Source: Muribaculaceae bacterium (lineage in GTDB: Bacteria > Bacteroidota > Bacteroidia > Bacteroidales > Muribaculaceae). Taken from it: a stretch of 64,000 nt of DNA. The stretch is taken from positions 1 through 64,000 of the forward strand of contig JAKVKZ010000001.1 of assembly GCA_022484565.1 (NCBI GenBank). Direction: 5' to 3'. The notes beneath the pieces were generated by a model. The model was not told where the DNA came from and did no database searches. It saw only the letters and a list, made by a program, of their open reading frames with translations. Positions 27,335-37,296 of this stretch are shown here, in pieces (within the stretch, counting starts at the first letter, position 1; the number at the start of each line of letters is the position of its first letter). The translations under genes were made by a program, and so were the position numbers.

Positions 27335-28447
27335 ATGAAAAGAATTCTGACCATATTGATGACTTTAGTGATGCTTTTGGCAGTCGCTCCATTTGCGCTT
27401 GCCCAAAGCGAAGCTGGGTCGGCAGATGCACAGAAGACCGAAGCACAAGGTGATAACCAGATTAACCCTAAAAAGATTATTTTCGCGCACCTTGGCGACA
27501 CTTACGGGTGGGAACTTCCTTTCACCCACGATGTCCGCCTGCCGTTGCCGATAATAGTCCGCGGAAATGACGGATCATGGCGTTGCTTCAGCTCGGCACG
27601 GCTTATGAACGGTGCTGAATACGAAGGATTCAAGATAGCAAGTGCTGACGATGCCAACTATCCGAGCAAGGTGGTTGAGATGGTAAACGGAACGGAATAC
27701 CGTCCGCTTGACCTTTCAATAACCAAGGATGTGCTTGCACTGATTATTTCGGCGTTGGTAGTGTTGGCCTGCGTGTTCAGTCTGGTCCGTTGGTATAGGC
27801 GCAATCCGATGAAGGCACCCCGAAAAGGTGTGGGCATTATAGAAGTAATCACACAGTTCGTTTATGATGGCGTGATTGTATGCACGCTTGGCGATAAGGC
27901 AAAGAAGTTCGGACCATATCTGCTCACGGTGTTCTTTTTGATATTGTTCATGAACCTTCTTGGACTGTGCGTGATATTCCCTGCCGGAGCCAATCTGACG
28001 GGTAACATTGCCATAACAATGTTTCTTGCTGTATGCACGTTCCTGCTTACTAACCTGTTCGGAACGAAGCATTATTGGAAGGACATCTTTTGGCCTGATG
28101 TTCCACTTTGGCTGAAGTTCCCGATACCGATAATGCCATTTATCGAATTGTTCGGAATCTTTACCAAGCCGTTTGCATTGTGTGTCCGTCTGTTTGCCAA
28201 CATGATGGGAGGTCACATGATAGTGCTGGTGCTCACGCTTTTGATATTCATATTCCAAGCGACGATGAATTCAATGGTTGTGACAGGTGCAACAACAATA
28301 GTGTCGGTGGCATTCTCCTTGTTCATGCTTTTAATCGACACATTAATCAGTTTTATCCAAGCTTACGTGTTTACAATGCTTTCCACATTGTTCATATCGT
28401 TGGCGCAGGAGAAAGGTGAAAAAGAGCAAGTAATAGAAAGTAAATAA
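27335..28447 (+). CDS. atpB: Fo ATP synthase subunit a
   Basis: A 370-residue membrane protein, longer than the usual 270 because of an N-terminal signal-like segment (LVMLLAVAPFALAQSEAG) and a soluble periplasmic stretch of about 110 residues before the first core helix. The core shows PIPIMPFIELFGIFTKPFAL and the essential arginine in CVRLFANMMGGHMIVL. An open frame extends 13 codons upstream, but the ATG at 27335 fits the signal peptide. It forms the two proton half-channels with the c-ring. Confidence 0.95.
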   Translation: MKRILTILMTLVMLLAVAPFALAQSEAGSADAQKTEAQGDNQINPKKIIFAHLGDTYGWELPFTHDVRLPLPIIVRGNDGSWRCFSSARLMNGAEYEGFKIASADDANYPSKVVEMVNGTEYRPLDLSITKDVLALIISALVVLACVFSLVRWYRRNPMKAPRKGVGIIEVITQFVYDGVIVCTLGDKAKKFGPYLLTVFFLILFMNLLGLCVIFPAGANLTGNIAITMFLAVCTFLLTNLFGTKHYWKDIFWPDVPLWLKFPIPIMPFIELFGIFTKPFALCVRLFANMMGGHMIVLVLTLLIFIFQATMNSMVVTGATTIVSVAFSLFMLLIDTLISFIQAYVFTMLSTLFISLAQEKGEKEQVIESK

Positions 28448-28471
28448 CAAATAAAAATATTAACAACTTAA

Positions 28472-28729
<258 letters not shown>

Positions 28730-28745
28730 TATATAAAAGATAGAT

Positions 28746-29243
28746 ATGGAACTGTTCAAGCCCGAAATCGGCTTGGTGTTTTGGATGTTCATCGTATTCC
28801 TGCTGTTACTTTTTGTACTCGGGAAATATGGATGGCCTGCAATCATCAAAAGTCTTGACAAACGGGCTGCTCTAATCGACAAGGGTGTGGAATATGCCCA
28901 GAATGCGAAGGAGCAACTCGACAGTGCCAAGGCTGAAGCCGAAAAAATAATAGCGGAAGGTCAACGACGTCAAGACGATATCTTGCGCGATGCCGAAAAG
29001 ATGAGGACAAGTATCATCGAGGAGGCAAAAGCGGCAGCATCGGTTGAGGCGAAGAAGGTGATTGACGCTGCACAGCTGTCGATCGAACAAAGCCGTAAAG
29101 AATCGGAGCTGCAATTCCGCAACGAGGTGAGCGCATTTGCCATAAACATCGCTGAAAAGATGGTGCGCAAAGACATGGCAAACGATAAGGCGCAAGCCGA
29201 CTTGGTTGACAAATTGCTGAACGAGGTTGAAAAGAAAAACTGA
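28746..29243 (+). CDS. atpF: Fo ATP synthase subunit b
   Basis: A 165-residue peripheral-stalk subunit with one N-terminal membrane span (LVFWMFIVFLLLLFVLG) and a long charged coiled coil (EYAQNAKEQLDSAKAEAEKI). Only one b-type gene is present, so a homodimeric stalk is expected. It starts 16 nt after atpE and is followed 6 nt later by atpH. Confidence 0.95.
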   Translation: MELFKPEIGLVFWMFIVFLLLLFVLGKYGWPAIIKSLDKRAALIDKGVEYAQNAKEQLDSAKAEAEKIIAEGQRRQDDILRDAEKMRTSIIEEAKAAASVEAKKVIDAAQLSIEQSRKESELQFRNEVSAFAINIAEKMVRKDMANDKAQADLVDKLLNEVEKKN

Positions 29244-29249
29244 TAGATT

Positions 29250-29789
29250 ATGAATGACGGACTTATTCCAACACGTTATGCCAGGGCACTCTACAAGTTT
29301 GCCATGGAGAGTGACAGTGCGGCGCAGGTTTATGGTGAGGTGAAGCAACTGAACAAGAGTTTCACTGACATTACTATGCAGCGCACAGTTGACAATCCAT
29401 TCATAGCCATAGCGGATAAGGAAAAAGTGCTTTTGTCGGCAGCCGGAGCACAGAAAGACGGATGCCTCGACAAATTCGTATTGATGGTCATCAGACACAA
29501 CCGAGAAAATTTCATGCGAGAGATTATTCTGCAATACGGTAAAATCTACCGTGAGCGGAACAATATAGCTCAGGTGGAAATAGTGACGGCATCAAAAATG
29601 CCCGATGCTAAAATCGCAGAGATAGCTGATGTGGTGAAGACGCAGCTTGCAGGCAAGACCATAGAGGAAACTCACACCGTCAATCCTGAATTGATAGGCG
29701 GATTCCTTGTAAAGGTTGACAATATAGTGCTCGACGCCACAATAAAAAATGAATTAAAGAAATTGCGTTTAAAACTCCTAAGTAATTAA
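29250..29789 (+). CDS. atpH: F1 ATP synthase subunit delta
   Basis: A 179-residue OSCP/delta subunit linking the b stalk to the top of F1. It starts LIPTRYARALYKFAMESDSA and ends with the conserved NPELIGGFLVKVDNIVLD followed by LKKLRLKLLSN. It is 6 nt from both neighbours, so translation is probably coupled. Confidence 0.94.
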   Translation: MNDGLIPTRYARALYKFAMESDSAAQVYGEVKQLNKSFTDITMQRTVDNPFIAIADKEKVLLSAAGAQKDGCLDKFVLMVIRHNRENFMREIILQYGKIYRERNNIAQVEIVTASKMPDAKIAEIADVVKTQLAGKTIEETHTVNPELIGGFLVKVDNIVLDATIKNELKKLRLKLLSN

Positions 29790-29795
29790 AGTGAG

Positions 29796-31367
29796 ATGAT
29801 AAACCCAAGTGAGATATCAGAGGTGCTGAAAAAACAGCTCGAAGAGGTCAACAGTAAGGTCTCTTTCGAGGAAGTAGGCACAGTACTTGAGGTGGGCGAT
29901 GGAGTGGCACACGTGTACGGACTCGACAATGTAGAAGCTAATGAGCTAGTTGAGTTTGAAAATGGTGCCATGGGTGTTGCCATGAACCTTGAAGAGAGCA
30001 ATATCGGTGTGATTTTGCTGAATAAGGTGGATACAGTGTCGGAGAACATGTCAGTTCGCCGTACAGGTGAGATAGCATCAATTCCTGTGGGTGAAGGTCT
30101 GCTTGGCCGCGTGATAAACGTGCTTGGTGAACCAGTTGACGGCAAAGGACCGATTGAAGGCAAATTGATTCGCCTTCCGCTTGAGCGTAAAGCTCCGGGC
30201 GTAATCTTCCGTCAGCCTGTGAATCAGCCGTTGCAGACTGGTATCAAGGCAATTGACTCAATGATACCAATAGGTCGCGGACAGCGTGAGCTGATAATCG
30301 GCGACCGCCAGATAGGCAAGACAGCTATCGCTATTGACACAATCATCAACCAGCGCGAGAACTTTGAGGCAGGAAAGCCAGTATATTGCATATATGTGGC
30401 AATCGGCCAGAAGGCATCCACGGTGGCATCAATAGTGAATGAACTGAACCAGCACGATGCAATGAAATACAGCATCGTGATAACAGCACCTGCCAGTGAG
30501 GCAGCTGCAATGCGCTATTATGCTCCATTCGCAGGAGTAGCCATCGGCGAATATTTCCGTGATACGGGCCGTGATGCCCTTATCGTGTACGATGATTTAT
30601 CGAAGCAGGCAGTGGCATATCGTGAACTTTCATTGATTCTTAAGCGCCCGTCGGGACGTGAGGCATATCCTGGCGATATTTTCTATCTGCATTCACGTTT
30701 GCTTGAGCGTGCTGCCAAGATAATCGAGAGCCAGGAAGTGGCTTCATCAATGAACGACCTTCCTGAGGAATTGAAACCGATTGTGAAAGGCGGCGGTTCA
30801 CTTACAGCACTTCCTATCATTGAAACTCAGGCCGGTGACGTGTCTGCTTACATTCCTACAAATGTGATTTCCATCACCGATGGACAGATTTATCTGGAAA
30901 GCGGTTTGTTCAATAAAGGTATCCGACCAGCAGTCAACGTCGGTATTTCAGTATCGCGTGTCGGCGGTAATGCCCAAATCAAGGCGATGAAGAAAGTTGC
31001 CGGAACATTGAAGATTGACCAATCACAATATCGTGAGTTGGAGTCGTTCACAAAGTTCGGCGGCGATATGGATGCAGTGACGGCAAGAATCATTGATAAA
31101 GGCCGTAAGAACGAGCGGCTGCTTGTTCAGCCCCAATATCAGCCAATGTCTGTGGAGGACCAAGTAGCATTGATGTTCTGCGGAACACACGGACTTCTTG
31201 AGAAAGTGCCAATCGATAAAGTGGCTGAATTTGAGAAAGTATTCTTGCAACTTCTGAAGTCGAAACACAAGGAAGATGTGCTTGATGTGCTGAAAACAGG
31301 TAAGATTACCGATGAAATAATGGAAACGCTGACTAAAGCAGCAGCGAAAGTGTCAAGTAAATATTGA
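29796..31367 (+). CDS. atpA: F1 ATP synthase subunit alpha
   Basis: A 523-residue non-catalytic nucleotide-binding subunit. The P-loop is [15 protein letters not shown]. Further signatures are [18 protein letters not shown] and the C-terminal-domain motif [20 protein letters not shown]. It alternates with beta in the F1 hexamer. It lies between atpH and atpG with a 12-nt gap to atpG. Confidence 0.98.
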   Translation: MINPSEISEVLKKQLEEVNSKVSFEEVGTVLEVGDGVAHVYGLDNVEANELVEFENGAMGVAMNLEESNIGVILLNKVDTVSENMSVRRTGEIASIPVGEGLLGRVINVLGEPVDGKGPIEGKLIRLPLERKAPGVIFRQPVNQPLQTGIKAIDSMIPIGRGQRELIIGDRQIGKTAIAIDTIINQRENFEAGKPVYCIYVAIGQKASTVASIVNELNQHDAMKYSIVITAPASEAAAMRYYAPFAGVAIGEYFRDTGRDALIVYDDLSKQAVAYRELSLILKRPSGREAYPGDIFYLHSRLLERAAKIIESQEVASSMNDLPEELKPIVKGGGSLTALPIIETQAGDVSAYIPTNVISITDGQIYLESGLFNKGIRPAVNVGISVSRVGGNAQIKAMKKVAGTLKIDQSQYRELESFTKFGGDMDAVTARIIDKGRKNERLLVQPQYQPMSVEDQVALMFCGTHGLLEKVPIDKVAEFEKVFLQLLKSKHKEDVLDVLKTGKITDEIMETLTKAAAKVSSKY

Positions 31368-31379
31368 TAATAAGCAGAA

Positions 31380-32258
31380 ATGGCAACATTACGAGAATTA
31401 AAAGGAAGAATCGGCTCAGTGGCCTCGACTGAAAAGGTGACGAGTGCCATGAAGATGATTTCGTCGGCAAAGATGCACAAGTCCGCACAGGCTTTGAAGC
31501 GTCTGCTGCCGTTCAGGAATCAGATACAGTCGATTATCAGCCATTTGTTGGCTGCCGACGGTGACTATAATTCACCGCTGATTGAAGTCCGTGATGTGAA
31601 AAAGATAGCCATTGTCACATTTGGTTCAGATGATGGCCTTTGCGGTGCCTACAACATCAACATCGTGAAGAATCTGCTTGTGCAAATCAAGAATGTGCGT
31701 GAGCAATACGGCAAGGGAGTGAAAATCATCGTTTACCCCATTGGTGGTAAAGTGGTGAAGGCCGTGGGCAAGGTAAAAGGAGTGGAAGTGAAAGAAGCTC
31801 CAATCAACACCCGCAGCAATCGTGAACAACTCACGGAGTTCACGGAAATGCTGAAGGAACAGTTCCTTGACCATGAGATTGATGCTGTGAAGCTGCTATA
31901 CATGCATTTCCATAGCGTGAGCAAGCAGACCATTCAATTTGACCAGTTCCTTCCGGTATCGAATAAGGATTTGATGGCGAAAGGCAGCAAGAAGTCGTTG
32001 AACCGCTCCTGCATATTTGAACCAGACGCGAATGCTATTTTCGGCAGTGTGCTTCCGCTTTACATAATGTCGGTGATGCAGGAAATATTCACTGAATCAA
32101 CGGCAAGCGAGCAGTCGGCCCGAGTTATGGCGATGCAGACCGCCAACGACAACGCCAATAATCTGCTTGAAGAGCTGCAGCTTGATTACAACAAGATGCG
32201 CCAGCAGAGCATCACCACCGAATTGCTTGATATTCTCGGTGGTCAGGTTGAAAGGTAA
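31380..32258 (+). CDS. atpG: F1 ATP synthase subunit gamma
   Basis: A 292-residue central rotor subunit. The N-terminal helix ATLRELKGRIGSVASTEKVT and the IVTFGSDDGLCGAYNINIVK segment are typical, and the C-terminal helix reads MAMQTANDNANNLLEELQLD. It is the last atp gene. The 100-nt gap to nuoI holds a GAAAGAG/CTCTTTC hairpin but no T run, so transcription probably continues into the nuo remainder. Confidence 0.97.
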   Translation: MATLRELKGRIGSVASTEKVTSAMKMISSAKMHKSAQALKRLLPFRNQIQSIISHLLAADGDYNSPLIEVRDVKKIAIVTFGSDDGLCGAYNINIVKNLLVQIKNVREQYGKGVKIIVYPIGGKVVKAVGKVKGVEVKEAPINTRSNREQLTEFTEMLKEQFLDHEIDAVKLLYMHFHSVSKQTIQFDQFLPVSNKDLMAKGSKKSLNRSCIFEPDANAIFGSVLPLYIMSVMQEIFTESTASEQSARVMAMQTANDNANNLLEELQLDYNKMRQQSITTELLDILGGQVER

Positions 32259-32358
32259 AGAAACGAACAGAAAGAGGGGAAACATACCGGACTCTCTTTC
32301 GGAAATCAAATAAGAACGACCGGTATTATTATGTTATTTTCATTAGATTGACTTATCT

Positions 32359-32955
32359 ATGAGTATTAAGGAGTATTTCTCTTCTCTCTTCACGGGAGTA
32401 AGAAGTTTGATAAAGGGCATGGAAGTTACCGGAAAGGAGCTTGTCACGCCCAAAATCACTGAGCAGTATCCGGAAAACCGCGACACACTGAAGATTTCAC
32501 CGCGTTTTCGCGCCACATTGAAATTGAAGTATGACGAAGAAGGACGGCATAAGTGCATAGCCTGCGGAATCTGTCAGATGAATTGTCCGAACGGTACAAT
32601 CAAGATAGTGACCAAGATGGTGGATATGCCGGACGGGAAAAAGAAGAGAAAGCTGGATAAGTGGATTTACGACCTTGGCAGCTGCACATTCTGTATGCTT
32701 TGTGTAACTACGTGTCCGCACGATGCCATAGAATTCTCCAATGAATTCGAGCAGGCCGTGTTCACACGCGAGAAACTTGTGAAGCAGCTGAATTATTTGC
32801 CTGAAAAGGAAGAAGAGCCTAAGCCGGCATCTGCGCCAGTGGCTGCGAAACCTGCAGCACCTGCTGCGGCAAAACCAGCAGCAGAGACTGCAAAACCTTC
32901 TGATAAAGCTCCGCAGGCTGCTGAACCCAAAACAGAAAATAAAGAAAATAAATGA
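32359..32955 (+). CDS. nuoI: NADH-quinone oxidoreductase subunit I
   Basis: A 198-residue ferredoxin-like subunit with two 4Fe-4S motifs, CIACGICQMNCPNGTIKI and CTFCMLCVTTCPHDAIEF, carrying clusters N6a and N6b. After about residue 152 comes an unusual low-complexity tail of about 45 residues rich in Ala, Pro and Lys. It overlaps nuoJ by four bases (ATGA). Without NuoEFG in the window, NuoI is the likely entry point for electrons, perhaps from ferredoxin or flavodoxin. That is an inference. Confidence 0.96.
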   Translation: MSIKEYFSSLFTGVRSLIKGMEVTGKELVTPKITEQYPENRDTLKISPRFRATLKLKYDEEGRHKCIACGICQMNCPNGTIKIVTKMVDMPDGKKKRKLDKWIYDLGSCTFCMLCVTTCPHDAIEFSNEFEQAVFTREKLVKQLNYLPEKEEEPKPASAPVAAKPAAPAAAKPAAETAKPSDKAPQAAEPKTENKENK

Positions 32956-33473
32956 ATATGGAATCAGTAGGAAATATTATCATGTATTTCATAATTGCGT
33001 TGGCAATTATCGTGTTCTCGGTGCTGACAGTGACTTCGCGCAAGATATTGCGTTCAGCCGTATATCTGCTATTCACATTGTTCGCTACGGCAGGAATTTA
33101 TTTCCAATTGGATTATGAGTTCCTCGGTACCGTGCAGATTGCAGTGTACGCCGGAGGCATCGTAGTGCTGATAGTGTTCGCAATTCTGCTCACCCACAAG
33201 CCGGGAGAGAGAGCCGAACGACTGACGTCGCACAAACGGTTCATGGGATTGACGGCAGCGTTGGCCGGCATATTGGTATGCGGTTATGCACTTGTCAATT
33301 TCGCATCAAATGCGGCAAGTGAATTGTCGAAAAATTTCAGTTGCGACATCCGTGGGATAGGCAACGCACTCCTCAGTACCGACAAGTTCGGCTATCTGTT
33401 GCCATTTGAGGCAGTCAGTATTCTGTTGTTGGCATGTATAATCGGTGGCGTAGTAATAGCCCGTAAAAGATGA
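32952..33473 (+). CDS. nuoJ: NADH-quinone oxidoreductase subunit J
   Basis: A 173-residue membrane subunit with five spans. The conserved YLLFTLFATAGIYFQLDYEF and VQIAVYAGGIVVLIVFAILL identify it; the latter contains the pi-bulge helix that moves during catalysis. It overlaps both nuoI and nuoK by four bases, so the three are translationally coupled. Confidence 0.96.
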   Translation: MNMESVGNIIMYFIIALAIIVFSVLTVTSRKILRSAVYLLFTLFATAGIYFQLDYEFLGTVQIAVYAGGIVVLIVFAILLTHKPGERAERLTSHKRFMGLTAALAGILVCGYALVNFASNAASELSKNFSCDIRGIGNALLSTDKFGYLLPFEAVSILLLACIIGGVVIARKR

Positions 33474-33796
33474 ATATCATGAAGTTTGATTTGACAATAC
33501 TAATGTATATAATTCCGAGCGTGATAATGTTCTGCTGCGGAGTGTATGGGTTTATAACCCGTAAGAATATGATAGCCATATTGATATCGCTTGAGTTGAT
33601 GCTCAATGCAGTGGATATCAATTTTGTCGTGTTTAACCGTTATTTGTTCCCCGGCCAAATGGAAGGGATGATGTTCAGTCTGTTTGCCATAGCGATAGCA
33701 GCCGGCGAGACAGCGCTTGCGATAGCCATTGTAATAAATGTGTATCGCGTTGTGAAGAATGTTGACATCAGGGAACTCACTAAAATGAAATTTTAA
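33470..33796 (+). CDS. nuoK: NADH-quinone oxidoreductase subunit K
   Basis: A 108-residue membrane subunit with three spans. The intramembrane glutamates lie in ISLELMLNAVDINFV and IAAGETALAIAIVINVYR, part of the proton path from the quinone site. The start could be ATG 33470, which overlaps the nuoJ stop, or ATG 33479, three codons later. It ends 5 nt before nuoL. Confidence 0.95.
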   Translation: MNIMKFDLTILMYIIPSVIMFCCGVYGFITRKNMIAILISLELMLNAVDINFVVFNRYLFPGQMEGMMFSLFAIAIAAGETALAIAIVINVYRVVKNVDIRELTKMKF

Positions 33797-33801
33797 GCCC
33801 A

Positions 33802-35730
33802 ATGAATTTAAATTATACAATAGCCGTATTGATTCTCCCATTCTTGACGTTCGTATTTCTCGGACTTGTGGGAGTTAAGATGAAGAAGAAGGCCGCTGGA
33901 ATAGTGGGTGTGTGCTCAATGGGAGTAACCGCATTCATTGCGTTCGCAGCAGCTTTCACATATTTCTTCGGCACTGACCAAGGCCAGGTAATCGACGGAG
34001 TGCGTCAGCAGTTGCAGGTATTCGACTACACATGGATGCAGTTTACCAAGAATTTGGTTATAAAGATAGGAGTGCTGCTTGACCCGATATCGGCGATGAT
34101 GCTTATAGTCATCACCACAGTATCGTTCATGGTGCACCTCTACAGTTTAGGATATATGGATGGCGAGAAAGGATTCCAGCGCTATTATGCGTTCCTTTCA
34201 TTGTTCACCCTTGCGATGCTCGGATTGGTTGTGGCATCCAACATATTCCAGATGTACATTTTCTGGGAACTTGTGGGAATCTCGTCATATCTGTTGATTG
34301 GTTTTTACTACACCACACCGGCAGCAGTGGCTGCGGCAAAGAAAGCGTTCATCGTGACGCGTTTTGCCGACCTCGGTTTCCTGATTGGTATCCTGATTCT
34401 GAGCTACTACACACAAACATTCGATTTCATTACATTGACGAGTAATCCTGGCGCAGTGATATCAAGTGCCGGCGGAGCCACATTCCTTGGCTGTTCAGCC
34501 ATGGCATGGGCAATGACGCTGATATTCATTGGCGGTGCCGGTAAATCGGCAATGTTCCCGTTGCATATATGGCTTCCAGACGCCATGGAAGGCCCAACAC
34601 CAGTTTCGGCATTGATTCATGCCGCAACGATGGTTGTTGCCGGTGTTTACTTGGTGGCACGTCTGTTCCCGATATATTGCCTTGAACAAGGCACAATGAC
34701 AATAATTACTGTGATTGGCGCATTCACTGCATTCTATGCTGCAGCCGTGGCATGTACACAGAGCGACATAAAACGTGTGCTTGCATTCTCTACCATATCA
34801 CAGATAGCATTCATGATGACATCACTTGGTGTGGCAAGTCAAATGCTCGACAACGGTGTGGGTTACATGGCTTCCATGTTCCACCTATTCACACATGCGA
34901 TGTTCAAGTCGCTCCTCTTCCTTTGCGCAGGTGCGATAATACATTCAGTACACAGCAACGAAATGACCGCCATGGGCGGACTTCGCAAATATATGCCGAT
35001 ATGCAACTGGGCATTCCTATTCGGTTGCCTCGCAATTTCCGGTATTCCTCCATTCTCAGGCTTCTTCAGTAAAGACGAAATTCTTGTTGCCGCTTATGCC
35101 AAGAGTCCTCTGTGGGGAATCTGGTTGGCAGTAGTGGCAGGAATGACAGCATTCTATATGTTCCGTCTGTATTACAAGATATTCTGGTGGAACAATCCTG
35201 ACTACGGTGACCATAAGCCTCATGAGGCGCCGTGGACAATGACATTGCCGTTGATAATACTCGGACTGCTTGCACTTTGCGCAGGTATGATTCCATTCGG
35301 AAAATATGTCAATCTGGCGCGTACAGTGGAATATGAGAGCGGAATCAATTGGATGGTTGCAGGCTCAAGCGTATTGATAGCCTTGATTGGTATCGGGCTT
35401 GCTACGAAATTATACTTGAAGGAGAATCCGAAACCCGACAGGATGGCCGAAAAGACTCCAGGGCTTTGGACAGCAGCATACCGCCGCTTCTATATGGATG
35501 AGTTCTATCAGTACATCACCCACCATGTGATTTTCGCACATGTAAGTACGCCAATCGCATGGTTCGACCGCCATATCATCGACGGAACAATGAACATGTT
35601 GGCGCGCGTCACACATTCCACATCTTATTCAATACGCCGATTCCAATCAGGCAATATCCAAAGTTATGTGTGGATATACCTTATCGGAGCTTTGGCACTC
35701 GCGACTATCGTAATGTTATGTGTAATCTAA
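33802..35730 (+). CDS. nuoL: NADH-quinone oxidoreductase subunit L
   Basis: A 642-residue antiporter-like proton pump at the tip of the membrane arm. Signatures are FYTTPAAVAAAKKAFIVTRF, FPLHIWLPDAMEGPTPVSAL and TISQIAFMMTSLGVASQM. The C-terminal long lateral helix region (YMDEFYQYITHHVIFAHV) is present. Length is typical. It is followed by nuoM with a 32-nt gap. Confidence 0.97.
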   Translation: MNLNYTIAVLILPFLTFVFLGLVGVKMKKKAAGIVGVCSMGVTAFIAFAAAFTYFFGTDQGQVIDGVRQQLQVFDYTWMQFTKNLVIKIGVLLDPISAMMLIVITTVSFMVHLYSLGYMDGEKGFQRYYAFLSLFTLAMLGLVVASNIFQMYIFWELVGISSYLLIGFYYTTPAAVAAAKKAFIVTRFADLGFLIGILILSYYTQTFDFITLTSNPGAVISSAGGATFLGCSAMAWAMTLIFIGGAGKSAMFPLHIWLPDAMEGPTPVSALIHAATMVVAGVYLVARLFPIYCLEQGTMTIITVIGAFTAFYAAAVACTQSDIKRVLAFSTISQIAFMMTSLGVASQMLDNGVGYMASMFHLFTHAMFKSLLFLCAGAIIHSVHSNEMTAMGGLRKYMPICNWAFLFGCLAISGIPPFSGFFSKDEILVAAYAKSPLWGIWLAVVAGMTAFYMFRLYYKIFWWNNPDYGDHKPHEAPWTMTLPLIILGLLALCAGMIPFGKYVNLARTVEYESGINWMVAGSSVLIALIGIGLATKLYLKENPKPDRMAEKTPGLWTAAYRRFYMDEFYQYITHHVIFAHVSTPIAWFDRHIIDGTMNMLARVTHSTSYSIRRFQSGNIQSYVWIYLIGALALATIVMLCVI

Positions 35731-35762
35731 TCGTGACGACGGTTATAAAAAATATATAGAAT

Positions 35763-37265
35763 ATGATTTTCTCGAATATATTAATCTACTTTGTAGTAAT
35801 ACCGATTTTGGTGCTTGGATGCCTATTCGCAACCAAGAACATCAAGCAGGTGAGGACCGTTGTTGTGATTGGCGCTTCAGCGCTTATGGTCCTTGCATTA
35901 TACTTAGTGTACTCATTCTTGCAGCAGCGCGGTGCAGGTAATGCTTCCGAAATGCTGTTCAGATACGATGCAGTTTGGTTCAAACCGCTTAATATTCATT
36001 TTGCACTTGGAGTTGACGGCATCTCAGTTGTTCTGATATTGCTTTCCGCATTCATAGTGTTCGGCGGAGTGTTTGCCTCATGGCGTATGGATCCTTTGCC
36101 AAAGGAGTTCTTCCTTTGGTTCTTCCTGCTTTCGACAGGCGTTTTCGGTTTCTTTATCTCCATTGACATGTTCACAATGGTCATGTTCTACGAGGTAGCA
36201 CTGATTCCGATGTATCTGCTGATTGGAGTTTGGGGAAGCGGAAACAAGCGTTATGCGGCGATGAAACTGACATTGATGCTTATGGGCGGTTCGGCATTCC
36301 TGATGCTTGGCGTAATTGGAATATATTTCCATTCGTCGGCTGACCCGAATAATCTGACGATGAATATTCTGACGATTGCCCAGAACAATGCCATTCCACA
36401 CAGTTGGCAATATTTCCTGTTCCCGATGACGTTTGTCGGCTTTGGAGTGCTTGGAGCTATGTTCCCATTCCACACATGGTCGCCTGATGGCCATGCAGCA
36501 GCCCCGACAGCAGTGTCGATGCTTCATGCAGGCGTTCTTATGAAACTTGGAGGTTACGGATGCTTCCGTATTGCCATTTTCCTGATGCCTTTCGCAGCGC
36601 AGCAACTTAACTGGATATTCCTGATACTTACAGGTATCAGCGTGGTTTACGGTGCGCTTAGCGCATGTGTTCAAACCGATTTGAAATATATCAACGCATA
36701 TTCTTCAGTCAGCCACTGCGGTATGGTGCTTTTCGCATTGCTGATGCTTACAAACACGGCAGTGACCGGTGCAGTACTGCAAATGTTGTCGCATGGTTTG
36801 ATGACGGCCTTGTTCTTTGCTTTAATCGGTATGATTTACGGTCGTACTCACACGCGTGACATCCGCAAGATGGGCGGAATGATGAATATAATGCCATACT
36901 TGAGTGTGTGCTTCGTGATTGCCGGACTTGCTTCGTTAGGTCTGCCTGGATTGAGCGGATTTGTTGCAGAGATGAACATTTTCGTAGGTTCATTCATGCA
37001 TCCTGATTTGTTCCACAGAATCCTTACAATCGTAGGTACCACATCAATTGTGATTACAGCAGTTTATATTCTGCGAATGGTAGGCAAACTGCTTCTTGGT
37101 CAGGTACAGGACAAACATCATTTGACTCTTACCGATGCAAATTGGTACGAGCGTCTGTCCACACTGACGTTGATTGTCGGGATAGTAACCATCGGTTTCT
37201 TCCCGAGCTTCTTTGTGGAAATAATCAAGAACAGTCTGTCATTCGTGAAGGCTTTAGTAATGTAA
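35763..37265 (+). CDS. nuoM: NADH-quinone oxidoreductase subunit M
   Basis: A 500-residue antiporter-like subunit. It shows FALGVDGISVVLILLSAF near residue 80, the key glutamate in MFYEVALIPMYLLIGVWG, and FPFHTWSPDGHAAAPTAVSM. It carries out proton translocation alongside NuoL and NuoN. Confidence 0.97.
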   Translation: MIFSNILIYFVVIPILVLGCLFATKNIKQVRTVVVIGASALMVLALYLVYSFLQQRGAGNASEMLFRYDAVWFKPLNIHFALGVDGISVVLILLSAFIVFGGVFASWRMDPLPKEFFLWFFLLSTGVFGFFISIDMFTMVMFYEVALIPMYLLIGVWGSGNKRYAAMKLTLMLMGGSAFLMLGVIGIYFHSSADPNNLTMNILTIAQNNAIPHSWQYFLFPMTFVGFGVLGAMFPFHTWSPDGHAAAPTAVSMLHAGVLMKLGGYGCFRIAIFLMPFAAQQLNWIFLILTGISVVYGALSACVQTDLKYINAYSSVSHCGMVLFALLMLTNTAVTGAVLQMLSHGLMTALFFALIGMIYGRTHTRDIRKMGGMMNIMPYLSVCFVIAGLASLGLPGLSGFVAEMNIFVGSFMHPDLFHRILTIVGTTSIVITAVYILRMVGKLLLGQVQDKHHLTLTDANWYERLSTLTLIVGIVTIGFFPSFFVEIIKNSLSFVKALVM

Positions 37266-37296
37266 TTGTGTTGAATTAGAAATATAGAAAAGAAAA

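Noticed and set aside
28872-29534. Minus-strand open frame of 220 codons
   Set aside because: It runs antisense across atpF and atpH, both well conserved.
36078-36674. Minus-strand open frame of 198 codons
   Set aside because: It is antisense to nuoM and its His/Cys-rich translation reflects the opposite strand of membrane-helix codons.
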